Assembly (NCBI RefSeq): GCF_003012735.1 | Contig: NZ_PXYI01000004.1 | Span: 62,001-126,000, forward strand | Length of the DNA: 64,000 nt | Source of the DNA: Allosphingosinicella deserti | GTDB lineage: Bacteria > Pseudomonadota > Alphaproteobacteria > Sphingomonadales > Sphingomonadaceae | Direction: 5' to 3' | Shown here: piece by piece, positions 52,305-60,737 of the stretch | Layout of the letters: every line of letters starts with the position of its first letter | How positions within the stretch are numbered: the first letter of the stretch is position 1 | The notes under the pieces: generated by a model | Databases searched by the model: none | What the model was told of the DNA's origin: nothing | Seen by the model: the letters and a program-made list of their open reading frames with translations, nothing else | Translations under genes and position numbers: made by a program

Positions 52305-53303
52305 ATGCGCAACACCTTCTTCTGCATCGACGGACATACGGCAGGGAATCCGGTGCGGCTGGTCGCCGGAGGAGCGCCCTTGCTGAAGGGCGCGTCGATG
52401 TCGGAGCGCCGACAGGATTTCCTTGCGCGTTTCGATTGGATCCGCACCGGCCTGTGTTTCGAGCCGCGCGGCCACGACATGATGTCGGGCGGGTTCCTCT
52501 ACCCGCCCACTGATGCCGCCAACGATATCGGTATTCTGTTCATTGAAACGTCCGGATGCCTGCCGATGTGCGGCCATGGCACGATCGGCATGGTGACGTT
52601 CGGGCTGGAGCACGGTCTTATCGTTCCTGCCAAGCCTGGCAGGTTGCGCGTCGAGGTGCCGGCGGGTCTCCTGGACATCGCCTATGCGCAGGAGGGCGAC
52701 AAGATCACCTCGGTGCGGATCACCAACGTCGCTTCGTACGTCGCCGCGCGTGGCATCGAGGTCGATGTCGAGGGGATCGGGCCGCTCAGCATCGACGTTG
52801 CTTACGGCGGCAATTTCTACGCGATCATCGAGCCGCAAGGGGCGTATCAGGGGCTCGATGCGCTGGGTGCTTCCCGCCTCGTCGAGCTCAGCGGGCGAGT
52901 TCGCGAAGGGGTTCGCGCCAAGTTCGAGCCGGTGCATCCGCTGGATCCGACCATTCGCGGGGTGAGCCATGTGCTGTGGGCGGACGCGCCGCGCGGCGAT
53001 GGTGCCGACGGTCGCAACGCCGTCTTCTATGGCGACCGGGCGATCGACCGCAGTCCCTGCGGGACCGGCACGTCGGCGCGGCTCGCCCATCTCGCGGGTA
53101 CCGGCCGGCTGGCAACGGGCGATCGCTTCGTCCACGAAAGCTATATCGGCAGCCGCTTCGTCGGACGGGTCGAGCAGGAAACGTCGCTCGCCGATCGACC
53201 CGCGATCATACCCTCGATTGAAGGATCCGCAGTGGCGACCGGGTTCAACACGATCTGGATTGATCGCGCCGATCCTTTCTGGGAAGGCTTTCAGGTCAAG
53301 TGA
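52305..53303 (+). CDS. 4-hydroxyproline 2-epimerase
   Basis: 332-residue member of the proline racemase superfamily. It has both catalytic cysteines, Cys89 (LPMCGHGTIG) and Cys252 (DRSPCGTGTSA), which separates it from the trans-3-hydroxyproline dehydratases, where the first is Ser or Thr. The N-terminus FCIDGHTAGNPVR and His91 next to the first Cys fit Hyp epimerases better than host-pathogen proline racemases. It would convert trans-4-hydroxy-L-proline to cis-4-hydroxy-D-proline. Twelve bases after the deaminase gene. Confidence 0.9.
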   Translation: MRNTFFCIDGHTAGNPVRLVAGGAPLLKGASMSERRQDFLARFDWIRTGLCFEPRGHDMMSGGFLYPPTDAANDIGILFIETSGCLPMCGHGTIGMVTFGLEHGLIVPAKPGRLRVEVPAGLLDIAYAQEGDKITSVRITNVASYVAARGIEVDVEGIGPLSIDVAYGGNFYAIIEPQGAYQGLDALGASRLVELSGRVREGVRAKFEPVHPLDPTIRGVSHVLWADAPRGDGADGRNAVFYGDRAIDRSPCGTGTSARLAHLAGTGRLATGDRFVHESYIGSRFVGRVEQETSLADRPAIIPSIEGSAVATGFNTIWIDRADPFWEGFQVK

Positions 53304-53361
53304 TCGATGCCAGATCCCGGCTCCCGGCCGTCGCGGCTCGGTCGAGCAGGAGCCTCCCGGA

Positions 53362-54024
53362 ATGAGCATCGTCGTTCGCACCCTGTCCGAGCAGATCTTC
53401 GAGATCATCCGCGAGCGCATCGTGCTCGGCAAGCTGCCCGATCTTTTGCCAATTCGCCAGGATGCGCTCGCCAACGAGCTCGGTGTCAGCAAGATACCCT
53501 TGCGCGAGGCATTGGCCCGGTTGGAGCAGGAGGGGCTGCTCGTCAGCCAGGCAAACCGCGGATACTTCGTCCGGCCGATGTCGGCCGAATCCGCCGAAGA
53601 GATTTTTGAGCTTCGCCTCAGTCTTGAGCCCCAGGCCGCCGGCCGAGGAGCGTTGCTCGCCGACGATGCCGGTCGTGCTGCCGCGGTCGAAGCCTATGAG
53701 GCGCTCGACAGCGCCGCGCTCGACGCCGGTGTCGAAGTGGCGGTGCGCAACCGCGCTTTTCATACGGCTTTGGTGCGTCCAGGCGGGCGACTGCTGACGA
53801 CGCAGCTTGTCGAGCGGCTGGCGATCCTGTCCGAGCGCTATGTGGTGACTCATCTGAAGCCCGCCGGGCGCGAGCACCGCGCCCATCTTGAGCACAAGCA
53901 ATTGATCGAAGCGTGGCTGGCCCGCGACGCGGAGGGAATTTCCGGGCTGCTGGCGGCGCACATCCGCGGCACGCTCGAGGATCTGAGAGCCCAGCTGGCA
54001 AATTCGGCGGGTGAGGGAAGCTAA
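53362..54024 (+). CDS. GntR-family (FCD) transcriptional regulator
   Basis: 220-residue regulator: an N-terminal winged helix (LSEQIFEIIRERIVLGKLPDLLPIRQDALANELGVSKIPLREALARLEQEGLLV) and a C-terminal all-helical FCD domain with the metal/ligand residues of the family (RNRAFHTALV, HLEHKQLIEAW). Its position inside the Hyp operon, and identical GTATAC-centred sites in front of the operon, the arabinofuranosidase and the receptor, make it the likely regulator of the whole locus. An effector such as Hyp or a pathway intermediate is an inference. AGGAG lies upstream of ATG 53362. Confidence 0.9.
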   Translation: MSIVVRTLSEQIFEIIRERIVLGKLPDLLPIRQDALANELGVSKIPLREALARLEQEGLLVSQANRGYFVRPMSAESAEEIFELRLSLEPQAAGRGALLADDAGRAAAVEAYEALDSAALDAGVEVAVRNRAFHTALVRPGGRLLTTQLVERLAILSERYVVTHLKPAGREHRAHLEHKQLIEAWLARDAEGISGLLAAHIRGTLEDLRAQLANSAGEGS

Positions 54025-54044
54025 ACCACTGCGAAGGGGAAACG

Positions 54045-55469
54045 ATGTTCGGACCGCGTAAATCGATCGAAACAGCCGGCAGCCACGGCGCCGGGCATCG
54101 TCTCGCCAAGACCCTCAGCTGGCCGCATTTGATCGCCCTCGGAGTCGGCGCGATCGTCGGCACCGGCATCTACACGCTGACAGGCGTCGGCGCCGAACGG
54201 GCCGGGCCGGCGGTGATCCTGGCGTTCGCCATTGCGGGCGCGGTCTGTGCCTGCGCGGCGCTCGCTTATGCCGAGATGGCGACCATGGTCCCGGCCGCGG
54301 GTAGCGCCTACACGTTCAGCTACGTCGCGATGGGCGAGGGGGTCGCCTGGGTGATCGGCTGGAGCCTGGTGCTCGAATATTCGCTCGCCTGCTCGACGGT
54401 TGCCGTCGGCTGGTCGGGCTATCTGGTCGGCTGGCTACAAGCAGCGGGCGTCGAACTGCCGCAGGCGCTGCTGGTCGGGCCGCATGCCGGCGGCGTCATC
54501 AATCTGCCCGCGGTGATCGTGGCGCTGTCGATCATGGGCCTGCTGATCGCCGGCACCCGGGAAAGCGCGACCCTGAACATCATTCTGGTGATCATCAAGC
54601 TGGTCGCGCTCAGCATCTTCGTGCTGTTCGCATTGCCCGCCTTTCAAGGCGAGAATCTCCAGCCGTTCATGCCCTATGGCTTCGCCAGCACCGAGATCAT
54701 GGGCGAGAAGAGGGGCGTCATGGCCGCGGCCGCCATCGTCTTCTTCGCCTTTTACGGCTTCGACGCCGTCGCCACCTCGGCCGAAGAGGCGAAGCAGCCG
54801 GGCCGTGATCTGACCATCGGCATCATCGGGTCGATGGCGGTGTGCACGCTCATCTACATGCTGGTGGCGATATCCGCGATCGGGGCCATGCCGTTCACCG
54901 CCCTCGCCAATTCGCCGGAGCCGCTCGCTCTCGTGCTGCGGACGCTCGATCATCCGCTCGCCGCCCATCTTATCGCCCTCGCCGCAGTGATCGCGCTGCC
55001 CTCCGTGATCCTGGTGATGATGTACGGTCAGAGCCGCATCTTCTTCGTGATGGCACGCGACGGGCTGCTGCCGAGACGTCTCGCTGCAGTGAGCTCGCGC
55101 ACCGGCGCGCCGACCGTGATCACCTTGCTGACCGGAGTGGTCGTTGCGGCCGTCGCAGGTTTCTTCCGGCTCGACGAGATCGCCGAACTGGCGAATGCCG
55201 GCACGCTGGTAGCCTTCGTCGCGGTCGCCGCCAGCATGATGATCCTGCGGCGCACGGCGCCGAATGCGGCGCGGCTGTTCCGCTGTCCGCAAGCCTATGT
55301 GGTCGGCACCGCCGCGATCCTCGGGTGCCTCTATCTGTTCATCAGCCTGCCCGGATCGACGATCGTCCGCTTCCTGATCTGGAACCTGCTCGGGCTCGCC
55401 GTCTATCTCGCTTATGGCCGCCGCCGCAGCGCGCTGCGCCACGCCGAGCCTTCGCCGGCGGCGCAATGA
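54045..55469 (+). CDS. APC-superfamily amino acid permease
   Basis: 474-residue transporter with about 12 membrane helices. The N-terminus LIALGVGAIVGTGIYTLTGVGAERAGPAVILAFAIAG carries the GAIVGTGI substrate motif of the CAT/YfnA branch. It would bring amino acids (here probably Hyp, Pro or small peptides' products) into the cytoplasm, completing the operon. It starts 20 bases after the regulator gene with a GAAGGGGA site. Its C-terminus faces a strong hairpin. Confidence 0.9.
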   Translation: MFGPRKSIETAGSHGAGHRLAKTLSWPHLIALGVGAIVGTGIYTLTGVGAERAGPAVILAFAIAGAVCACAALAYAEMATMVPAAGSAYTFSYVAMGEGVAWVIGWSLVLEYSLACSTVAVGWSGYLVGWLQAAGVELPQALLVGPHAGGVINLPAVIVALSIMGLLIAGTRESATLNIILVIIKLVALSIFVLFALPAFQGENLQPFMPYGFASTEIMGEKRGVMAAAAIVFFAFYGFDAVATSAEEAKQPGRDLTIGIIGSMAVCTLIYMLVAISAIGAMPFTALANSPEPLALVLRTLDHPLAAHLIALAAVIALPSVILVMMYGQSRIFFVMARDGLLPRRLAAVSSRTGAPTVITLLTGVVVAAVAGFFRLDEIAELANAGTLVAFVAVAASMMILRRTAPNAARLFRCPQAYVVGTAAILGCLYLFISLPGSTIVRFLIWNLLGLAVYLAYGRRRSALRHAEPSPAAQ

Positions 55470-55476
55470 TCTTGCC

Positions 55477-55505
55477 GGCCGCGCCCGCCCAGTCGGGGCG
55501 CGGCC
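55477..55505 (+). terminator. Hairpin at the end of the Hyp operon
   Basis: Exact 10-base arms GGCCGCGCCC (55477-55486) and GGGCGCGGCC (55496-55505) around a 9-base loop, seven bases after the permease stop. There is no T-run, so it is a GC-rich terminator-like or mRNA 3-prime end structure. Confidence 0.65.
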
Positions 55506-55934
55506 CGAAGCGCCGTGCTCACTGGGCAAGCAACTCGTCGGAGATCAGCTTGTGATCGCTGCGCTGCTCGACCCGCGAGCCGGAGGCCTAAATCGCGGCA
55601 AGTCGCTGCTTCCGCCGTGGCGACGCTGAAGCCATCAGCGCCATTCCTGCTTCACAATTATCGGGAACGCCGTCCAGCAAAACGGGAGGCTGAAATGCCC
55701 GCCATTGCTCGAACAAGCTCACCAGCGCCGCATAGCGGACGTCCTGGTGCAGCGGAGCGGGCGCACGCGGCACTATGGGTTGGAATGGGGTGCCAGCAGC
55801 GCGGCGGTAATGAAGGCGGGTCGCAAGTATATGTTTGTTGTGCCAAGGGGGCATCGCGCAGGCGTCCCGAGCCTATGCGCTTCCAGATCGCCCGACCGGA
55901 CGCTACGGGGTGCGCGGGACGGTGTTATCCCGCG
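55506..55934. other. Intergenic stretch with no supportable gene
   Basis: About 430 bases between the permease operon and the small nuclease gene. Several frames are open on both strands (for example 55705-55938 plus, 55588-55854 minus) but none shows a family, consistent codon bias or clear advantage. An ATG at 55695 does have GGGAGG five bases upstream and is in frame with the nuclease, but the sequence between looks non-coding. It may be decayed DNA. Confidence 0.5.
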
Positions 55935-56327
55935 TTGAAAAGGCTTTCGGCTGTTGCCGTGATGTTTGCGTCTGCTGTGTTCGTCTGTGCCGTCGTCAGC
56001 GTCTATGACGGTGACACTCTGACCTGCGAGAGCGGGGTGAAGGTGCGGTTGCGTGCCGTCGACGCGCCGGAAATCAGGGGATGCGGGGGGCGCCGCGGCC
56101 GGGTTTGCGTGGCGGGAGACCCCGTGGCCTCGAAGCGCCATCTGCAGAAACTTGCGCTCGGCAAGACTTTGCGCTGCCGAAAAGATGGAGGCATGTCATA
56201 CCGTCGCCAGAATGCCTGGTGCAGTTCCGGTGGCATCGACTTGTCTTGTGCGCAGGTTCGCGCCGGCTATGCGACGCACGACCTTCGATACGATCGCGAC
56301 CGAAGGCTTTGTCGACGGCCAAGCTAG
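55935..56327 (+). CDS. Small secreted thermonuclease-like (SNase) protein
   Basis: About 130 residues. From TTG 55935 it reads MKRLSAVAVMFASAVFVCAVV, a signal-like helix, then SVYDGDTLTC..KVRLRAVDAPEIRGC, the SNase-fold opening with the Asp of DGDT and the Arg/Asp of the active site. The later part (TLRCRKDGGMSYRRQNAWCSSGGIDLSCAQVRAGYATHDLRYDR) keeps the C-terminal SNase pattern but has Cys-rich insertions and lacks the usual DRYGR. Possible starts are TTG 55935, GTG 55959 and ATG 55962. Activity is uncertain. Confidence 0.62.
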   Translation: MKRLSAVAVMFASAVFVCAVVSVYDGDTLTCESGVKVRLRAVDAPEIRGCGGRRGRVCVAGDPVASKRHLQKLALGKTLRCRKDGGMSYRRQNAWCSSGGIDLSCAQVRAGYATHDLRYDRDRRLCRRPS

Positions 56328-56426
56328 GCTCTTTGGCGGTCGCTTCGCGTTCAGCAGGAACCTGCACGGCGCGAGCAAGGCGGCGTCGTGCTATGCGGAC
56401 GCCCGTGGGCAAGATGAGGAGCGCTT

Positions 56427-56573
56427 ATGTCGCTGGACGATGAGATCATCCAAACGCCGGACGGACCAATGACCTGGGCGCAATGGAAGAAGAAGCACCC
56501 GGTTCAGATCCCGTCGCGCCGTACCAAGGGCAAGAAGCTTCCGGTGAAGGTGAAACGCTTTACCGACGGCTGA
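56427..56573 (+). CDS. Short hypothetical basic protein
   Basis: 48 residues: MSLDDEIIQTPDGPMTWAQW, then a very basic tail with KKKHPVQIPSRRTKGKK and LPVKVKRFTDG. GAGGAG lies five bases before the ATG, and every codon follows the high-GC bias of the region. There is no membrane segment and no recognised family. It could be a small nucleic-acid- or ribosome-binding protein, but nothing shows it. It lies 99 bases after the nuclease gene. Confidence 0.5.
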   Translation: MSLDDEIIQTPDGPMTWAQWKKKHPVQIPSRRTKGKKLPVKVKRFTDG

Positions 56574-56626
56574 GCGGCGGGCCCGAGCGCGCTTTCGGGC
56601 CACGCGCAGGCCTCACCCACTCCTGC

Positions 56627-57073
56627 TTACTTCTTTGGCGTAACCCAGACCGACACCGGCACCACGAACTTGCCTGGTGCCGGCTTGCCGACGTCGATGC
56701 GCTCGGCCTTGACCAGTTCGCCACTCTCGAGGGTAAAGGAACCCCGGGGTTTGGGCATGCGGCCGAACGCCATCTTCTGAATGGGAAGGCCCGTCGACGT
56801 GTTCATGATCGTAGCAATGATACTCATCGCACGCCGGTAGCCAGCCCGCCCGAGCGCGTCCAGCCGGCGTTGCGCGGTCGTGATCGACTGCCGGCGCGCA
56901 GTCGCCGTGAGGCGAATGCTGCATTGCATCCCGGGGCATTTCTGCTCTAGACGATCGATGTGGAACCAGCATTCGCCTCGATTCTGACGCTCTCGCTGCG
57001 CGGGACCCTGCGACTTATCGGCGGCCGCCGGGACTGACGGCTGCCCGGCGGCGGCATCGCTGTCGTTTTCCAT
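56627..57073 (-). CDS. Hypothetical protein
   Basis: 148-residue frame. The N-terminal 35 residues are Ala/Gln-rich and polar. Then come [28 protein letters not shown], three closely spaced cysteines, and a C-terminal part with [38 protein letters not shown] that looks like a beta-rich domain. It has no signal peptide. Not recognised. It converges with the 48-residue gene and is divergent from leuA, its start lying 25 bases from the leuA start, so the promoter regions overlap. Confidence 0.45.
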   Translation of the reverse strand: MENDSDAAAGQPSVPAAADKSQGPAQRERQNRGECWFHIDRLEQKCPGMQCSIRLTATARRQSITTAQRRLDALGRAGYRRAMSIIATIMNTSTGLPIQKMAFGRMPKPRGSFTLESGELVKAERIDVGKPAPGKFVVPVSVWVTPKK

Positions 57074-57098
57074 TCAACAGGCTTCAGGAGGCGCACCG

Positions 57099-58772
57099 AT
57101 GCTGCGCGACCCATCGATCAAATACCGCCCGTTCCCCGCAGTAGATCTGCCGGATCGGATATGGCCTTCGCGAACGATCACCAACGCGCCGCGCTGGCTT
57201 TCAACCGACATGCGCGACGGCAATCAGGCGCTGATCGATCCGATGAACGCGGAGAAGAAGCAGCGCTTCTTCGATCTGCTGGTGCAGGTTGGGCTGAAGG
57301 AGATCGAGATCGGCTTTCCGTCCGCCGGCGCGACCGAATTCGACTATATACGCGGCCTCGTCACATCGGGATCGATCCCGGAAGACGTCGTCGTCCAGGT
57401 TCTGACGCAGGCGCGGGATGATCTCATCGATCGATCGTTCGAAAGTTTGGAAGGCGCGCACACGGCCGTCGTCCACCTCTACAATGCCGTGTCGCCGGCG
57501 TGGCGCCGCATCGTGTTCGGAATGGACAAGTCGGGGATCAAGGATATCGCGATCCGCGGCATGACGAGGATGCGCGAGCAGGCCGAGCGCAGGCCCGGTA
57601 CCGACTGGCGCTTCGAATATAGTCCGGAGACCTTTTCGACGGCCGAACTGGATTTCAGCCTCGAGGTTTGCGAGGCGGTGATCGAGGTGATCGAGCCTAC
57701 TCCTCGAAAGCCGCTCATCTTCAACCTTCCGGCGACGGTCGAGGCTTCCACGCCCAACATCTACGCCGACCAGATCGAATGGTTCTGTCGTCACATCTCG
57801 CGCCGCGACAGCGTCGTCGTTTCGGTCCACCCCCACAATGACCGGGGTACAGGTGTGGCGGCCGCCGAATTGGCGATCCTAGCCGGAGCTGACCGCGTCG
57901 AGGGCTGCCTGTTCGGCAATGGCGAGCGTACCGGCAATGTCGATCTCGTAACCCTGGCGCTCAATCTCTACACCCAGGGTATCGACCCCGGTCTCGATTT
58001 CTCCGACATCGACGCGGTGGTCAGCATCGTCCAGCATTGCAACGCGCTGCCGGTCCATCCGCGGCACCCTTATGCCGGCGAATTGGTGTTTACCGCCTTC
58101 TCCGGCAGCCATCAGGATGCGATCAAGAAGGGCTTCGCGGCGCAGGCGCAGCGCAACGACGAATTCTGGGACGTGCCCTATCTGCCGATCGATCCGGCCG
58201 ATCTCGGCCGCTCCTACGAAGCGGTGATCCGGGTCAATTCGCAGTCCGGCAAGGGGGGCGCCGCCTGGGTGCTGGAACAGGACAAGAAGCTCAAATTGCC
58301 CAAGCGGATGCAGGCCGATTTCAGCCGGCATGTGCAGGCCCATGCGGATGCGCTCGGCCGCGAACTCGCGGCGCAGGATATCTGGTCGGTGTTCCAGCAG
58401 GCCTATGCGCTGACCGGCGAGCAACCGCTGGTGCTCGTCGAATATGAGGGGCGCTCGATGGGGGAGGGGGATCGCCAATTCATCGGTCAGATTCGCTTCA
58501 ATGGGCGCGAAGTGCGGCTCGCAGGGCGCGGCAACGGCCTTCTGTCCGGCGTGCTGCACGCACTGCAAGATGCCTGCGGCGTGAATTTCGACATCGCCGA
58601 TTACCACGAACATGCGATCGGCCATGGCAGCGACGCACAGGCGGCGGCCTATGTCGAGTGCCGGACCCCCGCTGGTGCGACTTTCTTCGGCGTGGGCCTC
58701 GATACCGACGTCGCGAGTGCATCGGTCAAGGCATTGCTCAGCGCAGCCAACCAGGCGATTGCAACAGGCTGA
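57099..58772 (+). CDS. leuA: 2-isopropylmalate synthase (class II)
   Basis: Condenses acetyl-CoA with 2-oxoisovalerate, the first step of leucine synthesis. 557 residues, the long LeuA type. The N-terminus [24 protein letters not shown] is typical. The TIM barrel has [13 protein letters not shown] (metal Asp) and the [41 protein letters not shown] block with the metal-binding histidines. The C-terminal regulatory domain (about 440-557) senses leucine. There is no leader peptide or attenuator in the 25-base upstream gap. Confidence 0.96.
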   Translation: MLRDPSIKYRPFPAVDLPDRIWPSRTITNAPRWLSTDMRDGNQALIDPMNAEKKQRFFDLLVQVGLKEIEIGFPSAGATEFDYIRGLVTSGSIPEDVVVQVLTQARDDLIDRSFESLEGAHTAVVHLYNAVSPAWRRIVFGMDKSGIKDIAIRGMTRMREQAERRPGTDWRFEYSPETFSTAELDFSLEVCEAVIEVIEPTPRKPLIFNLPATVEASTPNIYADQIEWFCRHISRRDSVVVSVHPHNDRGTGVAAAELAILAGADRVEGCLFGNGERTGNVDLVTLALNLYTQGIDPGLDFSDIDAVVSIVQHCNALPVHPRHPYAGELVFTAFSGSHQDAIKKGFAAQAQRNDEFWDVPYLPIDPADLGRSYEAVIRVNSQSGKGGAAWVLEQDKKLKLPKRMQADFSRHVQAHADALGRELAAQDIWSVFQQAYALTGEQPLVLVEYEGRSMGEGDRQFIGQIRFNGREVRLAGRGNGLLSGVLHALQDACGVNFDIADYHEHAIGHGSDAQAAAYVECRTPAGATFFGVGLDTDVASASVKALLSAANQAIATG

Positions 58773-58809
58773 GGGCTGCCGAGGCAGAACATTGACCGGA
58801 CGAGGATAT

Positions 58810-58823
58810 CTGACCTAGGTCAG
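58810..58823. promoter_or_regulatory. Perfect palindrome before the MarR-GNAT gene
   Basis: CTGACCTAGGTCAG, a 14-base perfect palindrome, ends four bases before the start codon at 58828 and covers the ribosome-binding region. MarR-type regulators often bind such palindromes in their own promoters, so autoregulation, or even occlusion of translation initiation, is plausible. Confidence 0.6.
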
Positions 58824-58827
58824 GTAA

Positions 58828-59712
58828 ATGAAGCTCGAAGATCCTGCCGCGCGCTTTCGGCGCTTTGCACGCGCCGTGACTTCGGAGGTCGGGGCGCTCA
58901 ACAGCTCGTTCCTTGGCCGGGGCCGCCCACTCGGGGCCGCAAGAATGCTGAACGCGATCGGGCGTGGACGAAGCGACCTGGCCGACCTCCGATCCTATCT
59001 TGGGCTGGATTCGGGCCTCGCGAGCCGCCTGCTTCGAGAGCTCGAAGGTGAGGGGCTCGTCGCCACACGTCCGGATGCCGCGGACGGGCGGCGTCGTGTG
59101 ATCCGTCTGACCGAGGCGGGGTGCCGGGAGTTCGATGCCTATGAGCGGCTGTCGAACAGTCGCGCAGAGGTCGTTCTTGCCCGCAGCCCGAACGCCCCGG
59201 CCTTGCTGGCGGCAATGGATCTGGTCGCGAACACGCTCGCCTCCGATCGCCTGTGCATTGACGAAGTCCATCCCCAGAGTTCCGAAGCGCTCTATTGCCT
59301 GCGCGAATATTATGCCGAGCTCGACAGGCGCTTCGAGGGCGGTTTCGAGGTGGCCCGGTCTCGAGATCCGGACTCGGGCGACATGGTCGCGCCGCGGGGC
59401 ACATTTCTCGTCGCGATGATCGACGATCTTCCTCTCGGCTGCGTCGGGCTCAAACGTACCGGCGAGAGCTGCGCCGAGGTGAAACGGCTGTGGGTCTCCG
59501 GCTCGGCGCGTGGTCTCGGCATTGCGCGGGAGCTGATGGTGTCGGTTGAAGAGGCGGCGCTTTCGTTTGGTGTGCGCAAGCTGGTATTGGATACCAATCG
59601 CGCGCTCGAGGAAGCGTTGGCGATGTACCGGGCGTGGGGCTGGAGGGAAATCGCGCGCTTCAACGACGATCCCTACGCCGACTTCTTCTTCGAGAAAATG
59701 CTCGCCGGTTGA
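58828..59712 (+). CDS. MarR-type regulator fused to GNAT acetyltransferase
   Basis: 294-residue two-domain protein. Residues about 10-140 form a MarR winged helix (LNSSFLGRGRPLGAARMLNAIGRGRSDLADLRSYLGLDSGLASRLLRELEGEGLVATRPDAADGRRRVIRLTEAG). Residues about 145-294 form a GNAT domain (VKRLWVSGSARGLGIARELMVSVEEAALSFGVRKLVLDTNRALEEALAMYRAWGWREI) with the acetyl-CoA-binding RGLGIA loop. The fusion is a known architecture. The substrate and DNA targets are unknown. It is probably autoregulated via the palindrome at its start. Confidence 0.9.
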   Translation: MKLEDPAARFRRFARAVTSEVGALNSSFLGRGRPLGAARMLNAIGRGRSDLADLRSYLGLDSGLASRLLRELEGEGLVATRPDAADGRRRVIRLTEAGCREFDAYERLSNSRAEVVLARSPNAPALLAAMDLVANTLASDRLCIDEVHPQSSEALYCLREYYAELDRRFEGGFEVARSRDPDSGDMVAPRGTFLVAMIDDLPLGCVGLKRTGESCAEVKRLWVSGSARGLGIARELMVSVEEAALSFGVRKLVLDTNRALEEALAMYRAWGWREIARFNDDPYADFFFEKMLAG

Positions 59713-59727
59713 AGAAAGAAGTGGCCG

Positions 59728-60225
59728 TCACGTGACGGTGCTGAGTGCGATCTCGTAGCGCCAGACGTCGAGAGCGATTGTGCCCTCGCCAGTCTCGAGC
59801 AAGCTGGTGGTTACCGCCACACGTCGCCAACCGGCCTTTTCATAAAATCGCGCAGCGCGCATGTTGCCGATCGCACAGGCGAGCCATGCGGTTCCAAACC
59901 CATCGCGCACGAAACGCGCGAGACAATCCTGCATGAGAAGCGCCGCAACTCCCGTTCCGCGCCCTTCCGCGGCGACATAGAATTGATACAGTTCGTCGCC
60001 ACTCACCAATGCGAAGCCGAGCGGCTTTTCGCAGTCGACCACCACGCGCACGTCTTCCAGTGCTGCTCGCAGCCGCTGCCGAAAACTCTCCAGAGTGCGG
60101 GCCCGCGCCAGCTCGACGGGCAAAAGGGAAAGATGGGCATCGCGCCAGCCATCGAGCCAGAGCTGCGCGAGTGCATCCACCTCCTCCATCTTCGCGTTGC
60201 GGATGCTCGGTTCCGCCACGGACAT
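59728..60225 (-). CDS. GNAT family N-acetyltransferase
   Basis: 165-residue acetyltransferase: IRNAKMEEVDALAQLWLDGWRDAH, ELYQFYVAAEGRGTGVAALLMQDCLARF (acetyl-CoA binding RGTGVA) and NMRAARFYEKAGWRRV, all standard GNAT features. The substrate cannot be inferred. It follows the VOC-family gene on the same strand with a 2-base gap, so they are one operon, and it converges on the MarR-GNAT gene. Confidence 0.88.
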   Translation of the reverse strand: MSVAEPSIRNAKMEEVDALAQLWLDGWRDAHLSLLPVELARARTLESFRQRLRAALEDVRVVVDCEKPLGFALVSGDELYQFYVAAEGRGTGVAALLMQDCLARFVRDGFGTAWLACAIGNMRAARFYEKAGWRRVAVTTSLLETGEGTIALDVWRYEIALSTVT

Positions 60226-60227
60226 CG

Positions 60228-60644
60228 TCAGCGGCGCAGCAGAGGATTGGGGTGCTCTGCATCGAGCCCGCCGCTGCCGTAGGGACGCGTGATCACTTCC
60301 AGGACATGGCCGTTCGGGTCGTCGAAATATACCCCGCGGCCATCGTCCCAGTGATTGATGCTCTGCGGATCACGGTGAAAAGGATCGGCCCAGAACGGGA
60401 TCTCGCAGGATCTGATTCGCGACAGGATTTCGTCGAATTCCGGCTCCGAGACGAGGAAGGCGAAATGCCGTGGCGTGATCGGCTCTTCGGTCTCGATGAG
60501 ATCGAGGGAGGTCTCGCCGACCTGGACGATGGTGAAGTGGCCGAGCTGGCGTTGTGCATCGAGCCCGAGCGTCTCGGTAAGGAAACGAGCCGTTTGCTTC
60601 GCATCGTGCGCGTGCACGAGAATGTGGTTCAACGTCACCGCCAT
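60228..60644 (-). CDS. VOC-family (glyoxalase/bleomycin-resistance fold) protein
   Basis: 138-residue vicinal-oxygen-chelate protein with the two beta-alpha-beta-beta-beta modules: LNHILVHAHDAKQTARFLTETLGL and RHFAFLVSEPEFDEILSRIR, plus the late GRGVYFDDPNGHVLEVITRPYG motif with the metal-binding Glu. Members are dioxygenases, glyoxalases or resistance proteins, and which one is not evident. Operon with the GNAT gene downstream. Confidence 0.88.
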   Translation of the reverse strand: MAVTLNHILVHAHDAKQTARFLTETLGLDAQRQLGHFTIVQVGETSLDLIETEEPITPRHFAFLVSEPEFDEILSRIRSCEIPFWADPFHRDPQSINHWDDGRGVYFDDPNGHVLEVITRPYGSGGLDAEHPNPLLRR

Positions 60645-60737
60645 CGCACCAAATCTATCGTTCCGTTGCGCCGGGTCAATGTCGCCATCTCTTCTGCTAG
60701 GGGGCGCTCAGATTTGGCCTGTTGGGAGCGACGTGGA

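Noticed and set aside
52305-53303. Trans-3-hydroxyproline dehydratase or proline racemase
   Set aside because: The first catalytic residue is Cys, not Ser/Thr, excluding the dehydratase; the locus and sequence favour the 4-Hyp epimerase, although a proline racemase cannot be fully excluded.
55588-55938. Two small frames (minus 55588-55854, plus 55705-55938) in the gap after the permease
   Set aside because: They overlap each other, show no family and no good start site, and their codon use is not consistent.
60009-60737. Upstream extension of the TrmH-type methyltransferase
   Set aside because: It is the antisense of the VOC and GNAT genes; family similarity starts at 60738.
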